Assembly: GCA_031292335.1 (NCBI GenBank)
Contig: JARLHH010000107.1
Span: 1 to 8,480 of the forward strand
Reading direction: 5' to 3'
Length of the DNA stretch: 8,480 nucleotides
From: Candidatus Limnocylindrales bacterium
Lineage (GTDB): Bacteria; Chloroflexota; Limnocylindria; Limnocylindrales; CSP1-4
A program made the translations under genes and the position numbers. Shown here in pieces: positions 1 to 6,149 of the stretch; the first letter of the stretch is position 1; every line of letters starts with the position of its first letter. The notes beneath the pieces are model-generated. The model did not search any database and had not been told where the DNA came from. It saw only the letters and a list, made by a program, of their open reading frames with translations.

Positions 1-1046
1 ACCGGGTCCACCACCTCGGCCGCGCCGAAGCGCCTGGCCGCGACGATGCCCGCGCCATACGTCATGCCGCCGTGGGTGAGCGTCGGCCCGTCCTCGACGA
101 CGGCGACCCGCTTCCCCTCGATCTGGCCGCCCTCGAGCGTCAGTGTCGAGCGGGCGAGGATCACCTCGGCCCGCGGGTTGAGGGTGGCGATGTTGGATCG
201 GACCGCCTCGACGGCGCTCGGCTCGGCCGAATCCACCTTGTTGATGACGATGACATCTGCCATCCGGAGGTTGGCCTCGCCCGGGTGGTAGTGCATCTCG
301 TGGCCCGGCCGGAGCGGATCCGCCACCACCACGAAGAGGTCCGGCTTGTAGAACGGGAAGTCGTTGTTCCCTCCGTCCCACAGGATGACGTCGGCCTCCT
401 TCTCCGCCTCGCGGAGAATCGCCTCGTAGTCGACCCCTGCGTAGAGGACCCGGCCGGCGTCGAGATGCGGCTCGTACTCCTCGCGCTCCTCGATCGTGGT
501 CTCGTGACGGTCCAGGTCCGCGTACGTCGCGAAGCGCTGGACGCGCTGCTTGAGCAGGTCGCCGTACGGCATCGGGTGGCGGATCACCACGACCTTCAGC
601 CCCTGCGCCTCGAGCAGGCGCGCGAGGTAGCGCGTGGTCTGGCTCTTGCCGGCACCGGTGCGCGTGGCGCCCGTGGCGACGACCGGCTTCGTGCTCCTGA
701 TCATGGTCTGCACGGGACCCAGCAGCACGAAGTTCGCGCCCCCGGCCAGGACCCGGCTGGCCTGGTGCATCACGAACTCGTGGGCCACGTCGCTGTAGGC
801 GAAGACGACCCGGTCGATCTTCTGACGGGCGAAGATTCGCTCCAGCTCGGTCTCCGGCACGATGTCGATGCCGTCCGGGTAGAGCGGCCCGGCGAGCGCC
901 GCCGGGTAGCGCCGGTGATCGATCCCGGGAATCTGGGTGGCCGTGAACGCGACGACCTCGACAGCGGGGTCGTCGCGATAGACGACGTTGAAGTCGTGGA
1001 AGTCGCGCCCGGCGGCGCCCATGATGACAACCTGCGTGCGGTCCAT
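1..1046 (-). CDS. Cyclic 2,3-diphosphoglycerate synthetase-like GTPase (COG2403 family), C-terminus cut by window edge
   Basis: 348 residues are visible, starting at the ATG whose complement lies at 1044-1046; the gene runs off the left edge. The start is supported by a GGAGGAG ribosome site 9 nt upstream. The N-terminal ~115 residues form a Rossmann-like domain (VVIMGAAGRDFHDFNVVY at 6-23). A P-loop NTPase domain follows, with a variant Walker A TRTGAGKS at 128-135 (first Gly replaced by Thr), an acidic strand ILWDGGNND at 221-229, and an NKVD guanine-type motif at 269-272. This order matches the COG2403 'predicted GTPase' group, which includes archaeal cyclic 2,3-diphosphoglycerate synthetase (about 460 residues), so perhaps 100 residues are missing. 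In archaea that enzyme cyclises 2,3-bisphosphoglycerate using ATP. Bacterial members are mostly uncharacterised, so the reaction here is unproven. No membrane segment or signal peptide is seen; it is presumably cytosolic. Family assignment is firm, function is not. Confidence 0.85.
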   Translation of the reverse strand, partial: MDRTQVVIMGAAGRDFHDFNVVYRDDPAVEVVAFTATQIPGIDHRRYPAALAGPLYPDGIDIVPETELERIFARQKIDRVVFAYSDVAHEFVMHQASRVLAGGANFVLLGPVQTMIRSTKPVVATGATRTGAGKSQTTRYLARLLEAQGLKVVVIRHPMPYGDLLKQRVQRFATYADLDRHETTIEEREEYEPHLDAGRVLYAGVDYEAILREAEKEADVILWDGGNNDFPFYKPDLFVVVADPLRPGHEMHYHPGEANLRMADVIVINKVDSAEPSAVEAVRSNIATLNPRAEVILARSTLTLEGGQIEGKRVAVVEDGPTLTHGGMTYGAGIVAARRFGAAEVVDP

Positions 1047-1055
1047 GGTCGTCCG

Positions 1056-1062
1056 CTCCTCC
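1056..1062 (-). promoter_or_regulatory. Shine-Dalgarno GGAGGAG for the cPGS-like GTPase
   Basis: On the minus strand GGAGGAG ends 9 nt before the ATG at 1046. This is a good anti-16S match at normal spacing and fixes that start codon. Confidence 0.75.
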
Positions 1063-1203
1063 GCATCTCTGCCGACGCGGACGAGCCGGTTCCCGACCAC
1101 GGGCCCGGCGGTCGTCCTACTGGGTTGAGTGTCGTCGCCGCGTCAAGGGGCCGGCTAGGGCCGAGCGGACCCCGCGGCTGGGGCCGGTCGGCCGACCACG
1201 GCG

Positions 1204-1237
1204 CGGTCCCGGCCAGGGCGCGGTCCCGGCCAGGGCG
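1204..1237. repeat. 17-bp tandem repeat, two exact copies plus a degenerate third start
   Basis: The unit cggtcccggccagggcg occurs at 1204-1220 and again exactly at 1221-1237. It is followed by tggtcgg, which begins like a third, diverged copy. The 17-bp period is not a multiple of 3, which fits non-coding DNA. It lies about 160-190 bp upstream of the GTPase start on the minus strand. Confidence 0.8.
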
Positions 1238-1366
1238 TGGTCGGGCGGCACCCTGCAGGCTCCGCCCTGGGATCAGACCGGGGCACCCCCCGACGTTCGC
1301 TTGGTCCGGTTCGTGCCGGGTACGACTGCGGCTCGTCCCGGAAGGGAGGCTGCCGGCCGACCACCC

Positions 1367-1528
1367 GCTCGCGGCGGCACGCAGCAGGTCCGGTCGTAGG
1401 TGCCAGGGAATCGCCGGAGGGAGCGGCACGGAGCCGCCGGGGAGTCGTCGGGGAGCGGCCCGCGGCGGCTCGCAGCAGCCCCGTTCGCAGGCGGCAGGAT
1501 ATCGGCGGCGGGAGCCGCCAGGGAGCGG
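1367..1528. repeat. Pair of degenerate direct repeats, about 60-70 bp each, 91 bp apart
   Basis: The best-matching 30-bp cores are 1367-1396 and 1458-1487, which agree at about 25 of 30 positions when aligned by eye without gaps. Similarity continues to the right of both cores at a lower level: each is followed within about 20-40 bp by an agggagcgg string (1418-1426 and 1520-1528). The second copy seems to carry about 11 extra bases. GGAGCCGCC followed by GGGAG-like sequence also recurs at about 1430-1444 and 1511-1525. This could be an ancient duplication or two copies of a dispersed intergenic element. In such GC-rich DNA some of the similarity may be compositional. Confidence 0.55.
1504..1519 (-). 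terminator. Short GC hairpin after the vapC stop, possible 3' end
   Basis: On the minus strand GGCGGC-TCCC-GCCGCC forms a perfect 6-bp stem with a 4-nt loop about 21 nt beyond the toxin stop codon. There is no T-tract, so it is not a classical intrinsic terminator. It could stabilise the 3' end of the toxin-antitoxin mRNA or be a chance product of base composition. Confidence 0.25.
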
Positions 1529-1540
1529 AGACGAAGCTGC

Positions 1541-1978
1541 TCATCGCGGCGGGAGGTCGGACAGGGCAACTGCGGGGATCCCGAGCAGCTCCGCGGCCTC
1601 GAGCTGGCGGCGATCTGCCGTGATGAGCGTCGCGTGACGGGCCCGCGCGACCTCGAGGTAGCTTGCATCGGGCACGCGAAGACCGGTCGCGAGCGCGAGC
1701 CCGAACGCCGCTGAGGCGAACGTGTGGGGCTCGACCTCCTCGAACGAAACCGCGCCGAGCGCACGCATCACCGCCTCCGCTGCGGTCCGATCGATGCGGC
1801 GCTCGCGGATGCCCCGCTCGAGGGACGCCGCGACTTCGAGGAGGAAGAGCGGTGGTTCGACGGCGTGAAGCTGGGCATCTCGGAGTGCCTGCTCGACACC
1901 GACCGCGCCGAGGCGGTCGGCCTCGTCCTCGAACGCCCACCGGAGCACCACGCTGGCATCGATGACCGCTTCCTTCAT
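1541..1978 (-). CDS. vapC: PIN-domain ribonuclease toxin, VapC-like
   Basis: 145 residues, typical for a VapC toxin. PIN toxins are Mg-dependent RNases that cut tRNA, rRNA or mRNA; this one's target cannot be read from sequence. The four conserved acidic positions are present: D7 in AVIDASVV, E48 in LFLLEVAA, D104 in VPDASYLEVA and D122 in LITADRRQ, so the active site looks intact. The ATG overlaps the antitoxin stop as ATGA, and no good Shine-Dalgarno precedes it. Translation therefore probably depends on re-initiation from the antitoxin gene, which keeps toxin output tied to antitoxin. Downstream lies a non-coding repeat region, so the operon appears to be just two genes. Family assignment is secure. 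The symbol is used in the broad sense for PIN toxins. Confidence 0.88.
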   Translation of the reverse strand: MKEAVIDASVVLRWAFEDEADRLGAVGVEQALRDAQLHAVEPPLFLLEVAASLERGIRERRIDRTAAEAVMRALGAVSFEEVEPHTFASAAFGLALATGLRVPDASYLEVARARHATLITADRRQLEAAELLGIPAVALSDLPPR

Positions 1979-2433
1979 GTGACGGAGCCCGGGGGTGGCA
2001 GGCCACCGGCGAGGCGGTCACCGAATTCGTCGCGGACCGCGTCGAGGATCGCGTCCACCGTGTCGCTGGGGCCGCTGGGTGGCTTCGAACGGGCGCGGAT
2101 CGCGTCGAGGACGTCGAACGCCCGCCGGCGTCGGTCGAGCATTCGCTCGAAGGTGTCCGGCCAGTGGGCTGCGTTCCAGCGGATGACGTAGGCGGCCGGT
2201 CCGCCCTCGGCGTCCGTGACGTACGGTGCCACGGCCTCCCTGGAGCTCTGACCAGGCGGGGCCGCCGTGGGCAGCTCGATCGCCGCGGCCGGAATCCGGA
2301 CCGCGCGCCCGATCCGTGCGCTCGGCAGCGAACCATCCGCAATGCGCCGGCGCACGGTGCGCAGGCTGATCCCGAGCCGGACGGCTGCCTCCCCGGCGCT
2401 GAGATAGTCGGCGTTGCTCATCGTCGGAATCAT
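1975..2433 (-). CDS. HTH (excisionase/MerR-type) antitoxin paired with the PIN toxin
   Basis: 152 residues from the upstream ATG. Residues 9-48 form an excisionase-type helix-turn-helix: YLSAGEAAVRLGISLRTVRR, then DGSLPSARIGRAVRIP. This is the 'DNA-binding, excisionase family' fold often found in antitoxins of PIN toxins. Residues about 60-152 are less conserved and probably wrap and inhibit the toxin; a charged helical stretch (DRRRRAFDVLDAIRAR, about 99-114) stands out. The stop overlaps the toxin ATG by four bases. A second in-frame ATG at 2421 (M5 of the long form) may be the true start, because the TTGACA promoter would begin transcription at about 2421-2422. The likely role is to neutralise the toxin and repress its own operon. 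The pairing rests on gene order and the HTH; the antitoxin subfamily is not named with certainty. Confidence 0.82.
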   Translation of the reverse strand: MIPTMSNADYLSAGEAAVRLGISLRTVRRRIADGSLPSARIGRAVRIPAAAIELPTAAPPGQSSREAVAPYVTDAEGGPAAYVIRWNAAHWPDTFERMLDRRRRAFDVLDAIRARSKPPSGPSDTVDAILDAVRDEFGDRLAGGLPPPGSVT

Positions 2434-2458
2434 GCCTGTTCATGCCATGCGATGTCAA
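2429..2458 (-). promoter_or_regulatory. Candidate sigma-70-type promoter of the toxin-antitoxin operon
   Basis: On the minus strand a perfect -35 box TTGACA (complement of 2453-2458) is followed after 18 nt by CATGAT (complement of 2429-2434), a 4/6 match to TATAAT. Transcription would then start near 2422-2421, that is at the second ATG, giving a leaderless or nearly leaderless mRNA. This agrees with the lack of a good ribosome site before either ATG. The perfect -35 in such GC-rich DNA is unlikely to be chance; the -10 is weaker. Confidence 0.5.
2431..2446. promoter_or_regulatory. Candidate operator: CATGCC direct repeat at 10-bp spacing
   Basis: CATGCC occurs at 2431-2436 and 2441-2446, exactly one helical turn apart, followed by a related catgc at 2446-2450. 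The repeats lie inside the toxin-antitoxin promoter, overlapping the -10 and spacer. Same-face iterated half-sites in a promoter are what an HTH antitoxin would use for autoregulation. This is inference from position and spacing. Confidence 0.35.
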
Positions 2459-2545
2459 TGGGTGCCAGCTAAGGCCATGCGGCGCCCGGGACACGACAGC
2501 AATTCGCCGGCCGCCGCCGGCGGTGCTCACGTTGACCCGGTCGGC

Positions 2546-2551
2546 TACTGT
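2546..2551 (+). promoter_or_regulatory. Weak candidate -10 box for the cyclase-selD transcript
   Basis: TACTGT fits the TANNNT form of -10 boxes and would start transcription about 7 nt downstream, leaving a leader of about 25 nt that includes the AGGGGGTGA ribosome site. No -35-like hexamer is found 16-18 nt upstream. TTGACC at 2532-2537 is too close (8 nt). The evidence is only the hexamer and its position in the divergent intergenic region. Confidence 0.2.
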
Positions 2552-2568
2552 TCTCCCCTAGGCCGTCC

Positions 2569-2577
2569 AGGGGGTGA
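2569..2577 (+). promoter_or_regulatory. Shine-Dalgarno AGGGGGTGA that decides the cyclase start
   Basis: AGGGGGTGA differs from the full anti-16S complement AGGAGGTGA by one base, and that base can still wobble-pair. Its GGGGG core ends 8 nt before GTG 2583. The in-frame GTG 2574 and ATG 2577 lie inside the site and cannot use it. Confidence 0.6.
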
Positions 2578-2582
2578 TGCCG

Positions 2583-5500
2583 GTGATCTGTGCGAGCTGC
2601 GGCGCAGAAAACGACGTGGGCCGCAAGTTCTGCCTCGAATGCGGGACGCCGCTCGCGGCTGCCTGTCCGGCCTGCGGCTCGCCGAACCCGCCGGCGGCAC
2701 GCTTCTGTGGCGAGTGCGGGGCGCGCCTTGCCGGGACGGCAGCGACCGCTCGCCCCGGAACGCCACCGGCCCGCCCCGCGGCCTCGCCCACCCCAGCCGT
2801 GGCCGAGCGGCGCGTCGTCTCCGTCCTCTTCGCCGACCTCGTCGGCTTCACGACGATCGCCGAGAACCGGGACGCGGAGGAGGTCCGCGACCTGCTGTCG
2901 CGCTACTTCGACCTTGCCCGGGGGATCGTCGAGCGGCACGGCGGCACGATCGAGAAGTTCATCGGCGACGCTGTGATGGCGGTCTGGGGTGCCCCGACCA
3001 GCCACGAGGACGACGCGGAGCGCGCCGTGCGGGCCGCCCTGGAGATCGTCGGTGGCGTCCGCGGGCTGGGCCCGGCGGTCCATGCCAGGGTCGGCGTGGT
3101 GACCGGCGAGGCGGCGGTGACCATCGGGGCGATCGGCGAGGGCATGGTCGCCGGCGACATGGTCAACACCGCCAGCCGCCTGCAGGGCGCCGCGCCGCCC
3201 GACGTCGTGCTCGTCGGCGAGGCGACGATGCACGCGGCCTCCCGGGCGATCGCCTTCGCCGAGGCCGGCGACCAGACGCTCAAGGGCAAGGTCGCACCGG
3301 TGCCGGCCTGGCGCGCCCTCCGGGTCGTCGCCGAGCGCGGCGGCCGTGGGCGGGCGGAGACGATCGAGGCGCCCTTCGTAGGGCGCGACGACGAGCTGCG
3401 GCTCCTCAAGGACCTCTACCACGCGACCGCCCGGGACCGGCGAGTCCGGCTGGTCTCGGTGACCGGCCAGGGCGGCATCGGCAAGAGCCGACTCGCCTGG
3501 GAATTCCTCAAGTACCTCGACGGCCTCGTCGAGACCGTCTACTGGCATCACGGGCGCTCGCCTTCCTACGGCAGCGGCATCACGTTCTGGGCGCTCGGCG
3601 AGATGGTCCGCGAGCGGGCCGGCCTCGCCGAGGCGGACGACGAGCCGACGACGCGCACACGGATCGCGGAATCGGTCGCCCGCTGGATCCCGGACGAGCA
3701 CGAACGGCGCTGGGTCGAGGCGTCGCTGCTCGCTCTCCTCGGCGTGGCCGACCCGCCGGCCGGCGGGCAGGACCGCCTCTTCTCCGCCTGGCGGACCTTC
3801 TTCGAACGGATCGCCGCCGAGGACCCGGTCGTGCTGGTCTTCGAGGACCTCCAGTGGGCGGACAGCGGCCTGCTCGCCTTCATCGACCACCTGGTGGAAT
3901 GGAGCCGCGGCGTCCCGATCGACGTGGTGGCGCTCGCTCGCCCGGAGCTTCTGGAGACGCGGCCGGACTGGGGCGCCGGCAAGCGCAACTTCACCAGCCT
4001 CACGCTGGAGCCGCTCTCGCCCGAGGCGATGCGGGCGCTCCTGGCAGGCCTCGTGCCCGGCCTCTCCTCCGACGCCGCGACGCGGATCGTCGCGCGCGCC
4101 GACGGGGTTCCCCTGTACGCCGTGGAGATCGTCCGGATGCTCGTCGCGCAGGGTTCCCTGGAGGCAGCCGATGGGGCCTATCGGCCGGTCGGCGACCTGG
4201 CCGACCTGGCCGTGCCGGAGACGCTGCACTCGCTCATCGCGGCGCGCCTCGATGGCCTCGACCCGGCCGACCGGGCGCTCCTGCAGGCCGCCGCGGTGCT
4301 GGGCCACACCTTCACGGTGGACGGCCTGGCCGCCGTCGCGGCACTCGACCGCGGCGACGTGGAGCGGCGCCTCCTGTCGCTCGTCCGCCGGGAGCTCGTC
4401 GCGCGCGACCTGGACCCGCGGTCCGTCGAGCGCGGCCAGTTCGCGTTCGTCCAGTCGCTCGTTCGCGAGGTCGCCTATGCAACGCTCTCGAGGCGCGACC
4501 GCAAGTCCCGCCACCTCGCGGCGGCCCGCCATTTCGAGACGCTCGTGGACCAGGAGCTGGCCGGGGCCCTCGCGAACCACTACCTGGCTGCCTACCGCAA
4601 CGCCATCGAGGGCCCGGAGGCCGAGGCGCTTGCCGCGCAGGCGCGGATCGCGCTCCGGGCGGCCGGGGACCGGGCGGTCGCGCTGGGCGCGCAGGAGCAG
4701 GCGCTGGGGTTCTACCGTGACGCGATCGAGGTGACCACCGACCCGGCCGACCGGGCGGTCCTGCTGGAACGTGCCGGGGCTGCGGCATCCGCCGCGGGAT
4801 TCCACGAGGAGGCCGAGCGCCTGCTGGGGGAGGCCATCGGGCTGCACCGTGCCGCGGGCGATCGGAGCGGCGCAGCCCGGGTCAGCGGGAGCCTGGCGGA
4901 CGCGATGTTCGGGCGCTATCGCCTGGACGCCGCGCTCGTGCTCGCCGAGGCGGCCGCCACGGAGTTCGCCGACCTTGGTGAGGATCCCGGGTATGCCTCG
5001 CTGCTCGGCCAGCTGGCCCGCTTCCAGATGCTCCGCCAGATCGACTTCGCGTCCGCCGTGGCGACCGCCGATCGCGCCCTGGCGATCGCGGAGCGCCTCG
5101 ACCGCGTCGACCTCGTGGCGGACGTGCTCGTCACCCGCGGCACGGCCCTCATCAGCATCGGCCGCGCGTACGAGGGAATCGGCTGCCTCGAGACCGCCCT
5201 GCGGCTCGCCGATCAGCACGGCCTGTTCGAGACCCAGATCCGGGCCCGGATCAACATGAGTGGGCCGCTCACCGACCGCGACCCGCGGGCAGCTTTCGAC
5301 GTCTCGCGCGTGGGGCTGGAGCTGGGCCGGCGATTCGGCCACCGCCAGGGCGTCTCGATGCTCATCGGCAACGCCAGCGTGGGGGCGGCCGAGTGCGGGG
5401 AATGGGACTGGGCGCGCGCCGAGATCCGCGCCGGGCTGGAGGAGGCGGCGAGCGATGCGGAGCGAATCCTTCTGCTCAGCTTCCATGTCCAGGCGCTCGT

Positions 5501-6149
5501 CGAGGGCGGAGCGCCGGCCGATGCCGAGATCGACGAGGTCGAGGGCTGGCTGACGGCCCACGTCGCGGAGGAGCCCTCGCTGGCGTCCAACATCAGCGTG
5601 ATCCGGTCAGCCCGCGCGTTGCAGCACCGGGACCTGGCGGCGGCTTCGTCGCGCTCTCTCGAGGGCGGTCGCCTGGACCCGTACAACGCGGTCTCCTCCT
5701 TCACCGAAGCGACGCTGCTCGCGCTCCTCGCCGGCGACCGCGCGCTCGCGGAGCAGAGCCTCCAGGCGATCCGCGCCACCGGCTCGCACGCGGCACTTGC
5801 CGGGCTGGCGGCCCGGGTGGGCGAGGCCGGTATCGCCGCTCTCGACGGACGGGTGGACCCGGCGCGGGCCGGGCTCCTGGCTGCCTACGCCGCACTCCGG
5901 GACCTCGGGGCGGCTCGCAAGCAGGCGATCACGGGCCTCGCGATGGCAGTCCTGCTGGGCACGGCCGACGCGCAGGTCCGGGCCGCGATCAGCGAGAGCC
6001 GCCAGCTGTTCGCGCAGATGGGCGCCGGCCTCTGGCTCGGCCTGCTCGACGACGCCGAAGCCGGCCGGGTCGTCGCTTCGACGGCGCGCCCGGCCGCCCC
6101 ACGTGTCGGCGTGCTCCCGAGTGCGCCCGTACCCGCCGACCAAGCGTGA
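2583..6149 (+). CDS. Zinc-ribbon / class III nucleotidyl cyclase / STAND ATPase / TPR signalling protein
   Basis: 1188 residues from GTG 2583; the in-frame GTG 2574 and ATG 2577 would add 3 or 2 residues. Domains in order: two zinc ribbons (CxxC pairs at 3/6, 17/20, 28/31, 42/45); a Pro/Ala-rich linker (52-73); a class III cyclase domain (about 76-250) with metal aspartates D85 (FADLVGFT) and D129 (KFIGDAV), adenine-contacting K125, and N195/R199 in VNTASRLQ; an ATPase domain from about 263 (PFVGRDDEL) with Walker A GQGGIGKS 295-302, Walker B VVLVFEDLQWAD 416-427 and the STAND GxP motif at 508-510; then TPR-like helical repeats from about 720 towards the end. The residue aligned with the second substrate-specifying position (Asp or Thr in known adenylyl cyclases) is M188. 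No signal peptide or membrane helix is seen, so it should be cytosolic. The family model is ligand-triggered ATP-driven oligomerisation controlling cyclase output; the ligand and product are unknown. The stop overlaps the selD start (GTGA). Confidence 0.9.
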   Translation: MICASCGAENDVGRKFCLECGTPLAAACPACGSPNPPAARFCGECGARLAGTAATARPGTPPARPAASPTPAVAERRVVSVLFADLVGFTTIAENRDAEEVRDLLSRYFDLARGIVERHGGTIEKFIGDAVMAVWGAPTSHEDDAERAVRAALEIVGGVRGLGPAVHARVGVVTGEAAVTIGAIGEGMVAGDMVNTASRLQGAAPPDVVLVGEATMHAASRAIAFAEAGDQTLKGKVAPVPAWRALRVVAERGGRGRAETIEAPFVGRDDELRLLKDLYHATARDRRVRLVSVTGQGGIGKSRLAWEFLKYLDGLVETVYWHHGRSPSYGSGITFWALGEMVRERAGLAEADDEPTTRTRIAESVARWIPDEHERRWVEASLLALLGVADPPAGGQDRLFSAWRTFFERIAAEDPVVLVFEDLQWADSGLLAFIDHLVEWSRGVPIDVVALARPELLETRPDWGAGKRNFTSLTLEPLSPEAMRALLAGLVPGLSSDAATRIVARADGVPLYAVEIVRMLVAQGSLEAADGAYRPVGDLADLAVPETLHSLIAARLDGLDPADRALLQAAAVLGHTFTVDGLAAVAALDRGDVERRLLSLVRRELVARDLDPRSVERGQFAFVQSLVREVAYATLSRRDRKSRHLAAARHFETLVDQELAGALANHYLAAYRNAIEGPEAEALAAQARIALRAAGDRAVALGAQEQALGFYRDAIEVTTDPADRAVLLERAGAAASAAGFHEEAERLLGEAIGLHRAAGDRSGAARVSGSLADAMFGRYRLDAALVLAEAAATEFADLGEDPGYASLLGQLARFQMLRQIDFASAVATADRALAIAERLDRVDLVADVLVTRGTALISIGRAYEGIGCLETALRLADQHGLFETQIRARINMSGPLTDRDPRAAFDVSRVGLELGRRFGHRQGVSMLIGNASVGAAECGEWDWARAEIRAGLEEAASDAERILLLSFHVQALVEGGAPADAEIDEVEGWLTAHVAEEPSLASNISVIRSARALQHRDLAAASSRSLEGGRLDPYNAVSSFTEATLLALLAGDRALAEQSLQAIRATGSHAALAGLAARVGEAGIAALDGRVDPARAGLLAAYAALRDLGAARKQAITGLAMAVLLGTADAQVRAAISESRQLFAQMGAGLWLGLLDDAEAGRVVASTARPAAPRVGVLPSAPVPADQA

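Larger units (their letters stand above)
1047..1540. other. 494-bp repeat-rich intergenic region
   Basis: I see no convincing gene here. Open frames cross it in several phases, but their translations are low-complexity Arg/Pro/Gly/Ala strings with no recognisable motif, and they continue out of phase into neighbouring genes. It holds a 17-bp tandem duplication, a pair of longer degenerate direct repeats, a 12-bp palindrome GGTCGGCCGACC at 1187-1198, and a short GC hairpin just after the vapC stop. Read towards the GTPase gene, TTGACG (complement of 1141-1146) could be a -35 box, but I find no good -10 at normal spacing. The region must contain the GTPase leader and probably its promoter. Confidence 0.6.

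Noticed and set aside
1204..1528. CRISPR array or attachment site in the intergenic repeats
   Set aside because: The repeats are of different lengths, degenerate and not regularly interspaced with unique spacers. No cas, integrase or transposase gene or tRNA is near.
72..1637. 521-codon plus-strand open frame
   Set aside because: It lies antisense to the GTPase, the intergenic repeats and the toxin end; no domain is visible and the composition is typical of a shadow frame.
2532..2537. TTGACC as a -35 box for the cyclase gene
   Set aside because: Only 8 nt separate it from TACTGT, and no -10-like hexamer lies 16-18 nt downstream (cccctaggc).
2574..2579. GTG 2574 or ATG 2577 as the cyclase start
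   Set aside because: Both lie within the AGGGGGTGA ribosome site, which is ideally spaced for GTG 2583. The protein differs only by 2-3 residues, so this is a preference, not proof.
2469..5561. 1030-codon open frame antisense to the cyclase-STAND gene
   Set aside because: Its translation is Arg/Gly/Ala/Asp-rich with no recognised motif, and it mirrors the codon bias of the plus-strand gene, whose domains are clear. It is a GC-driven shadow.
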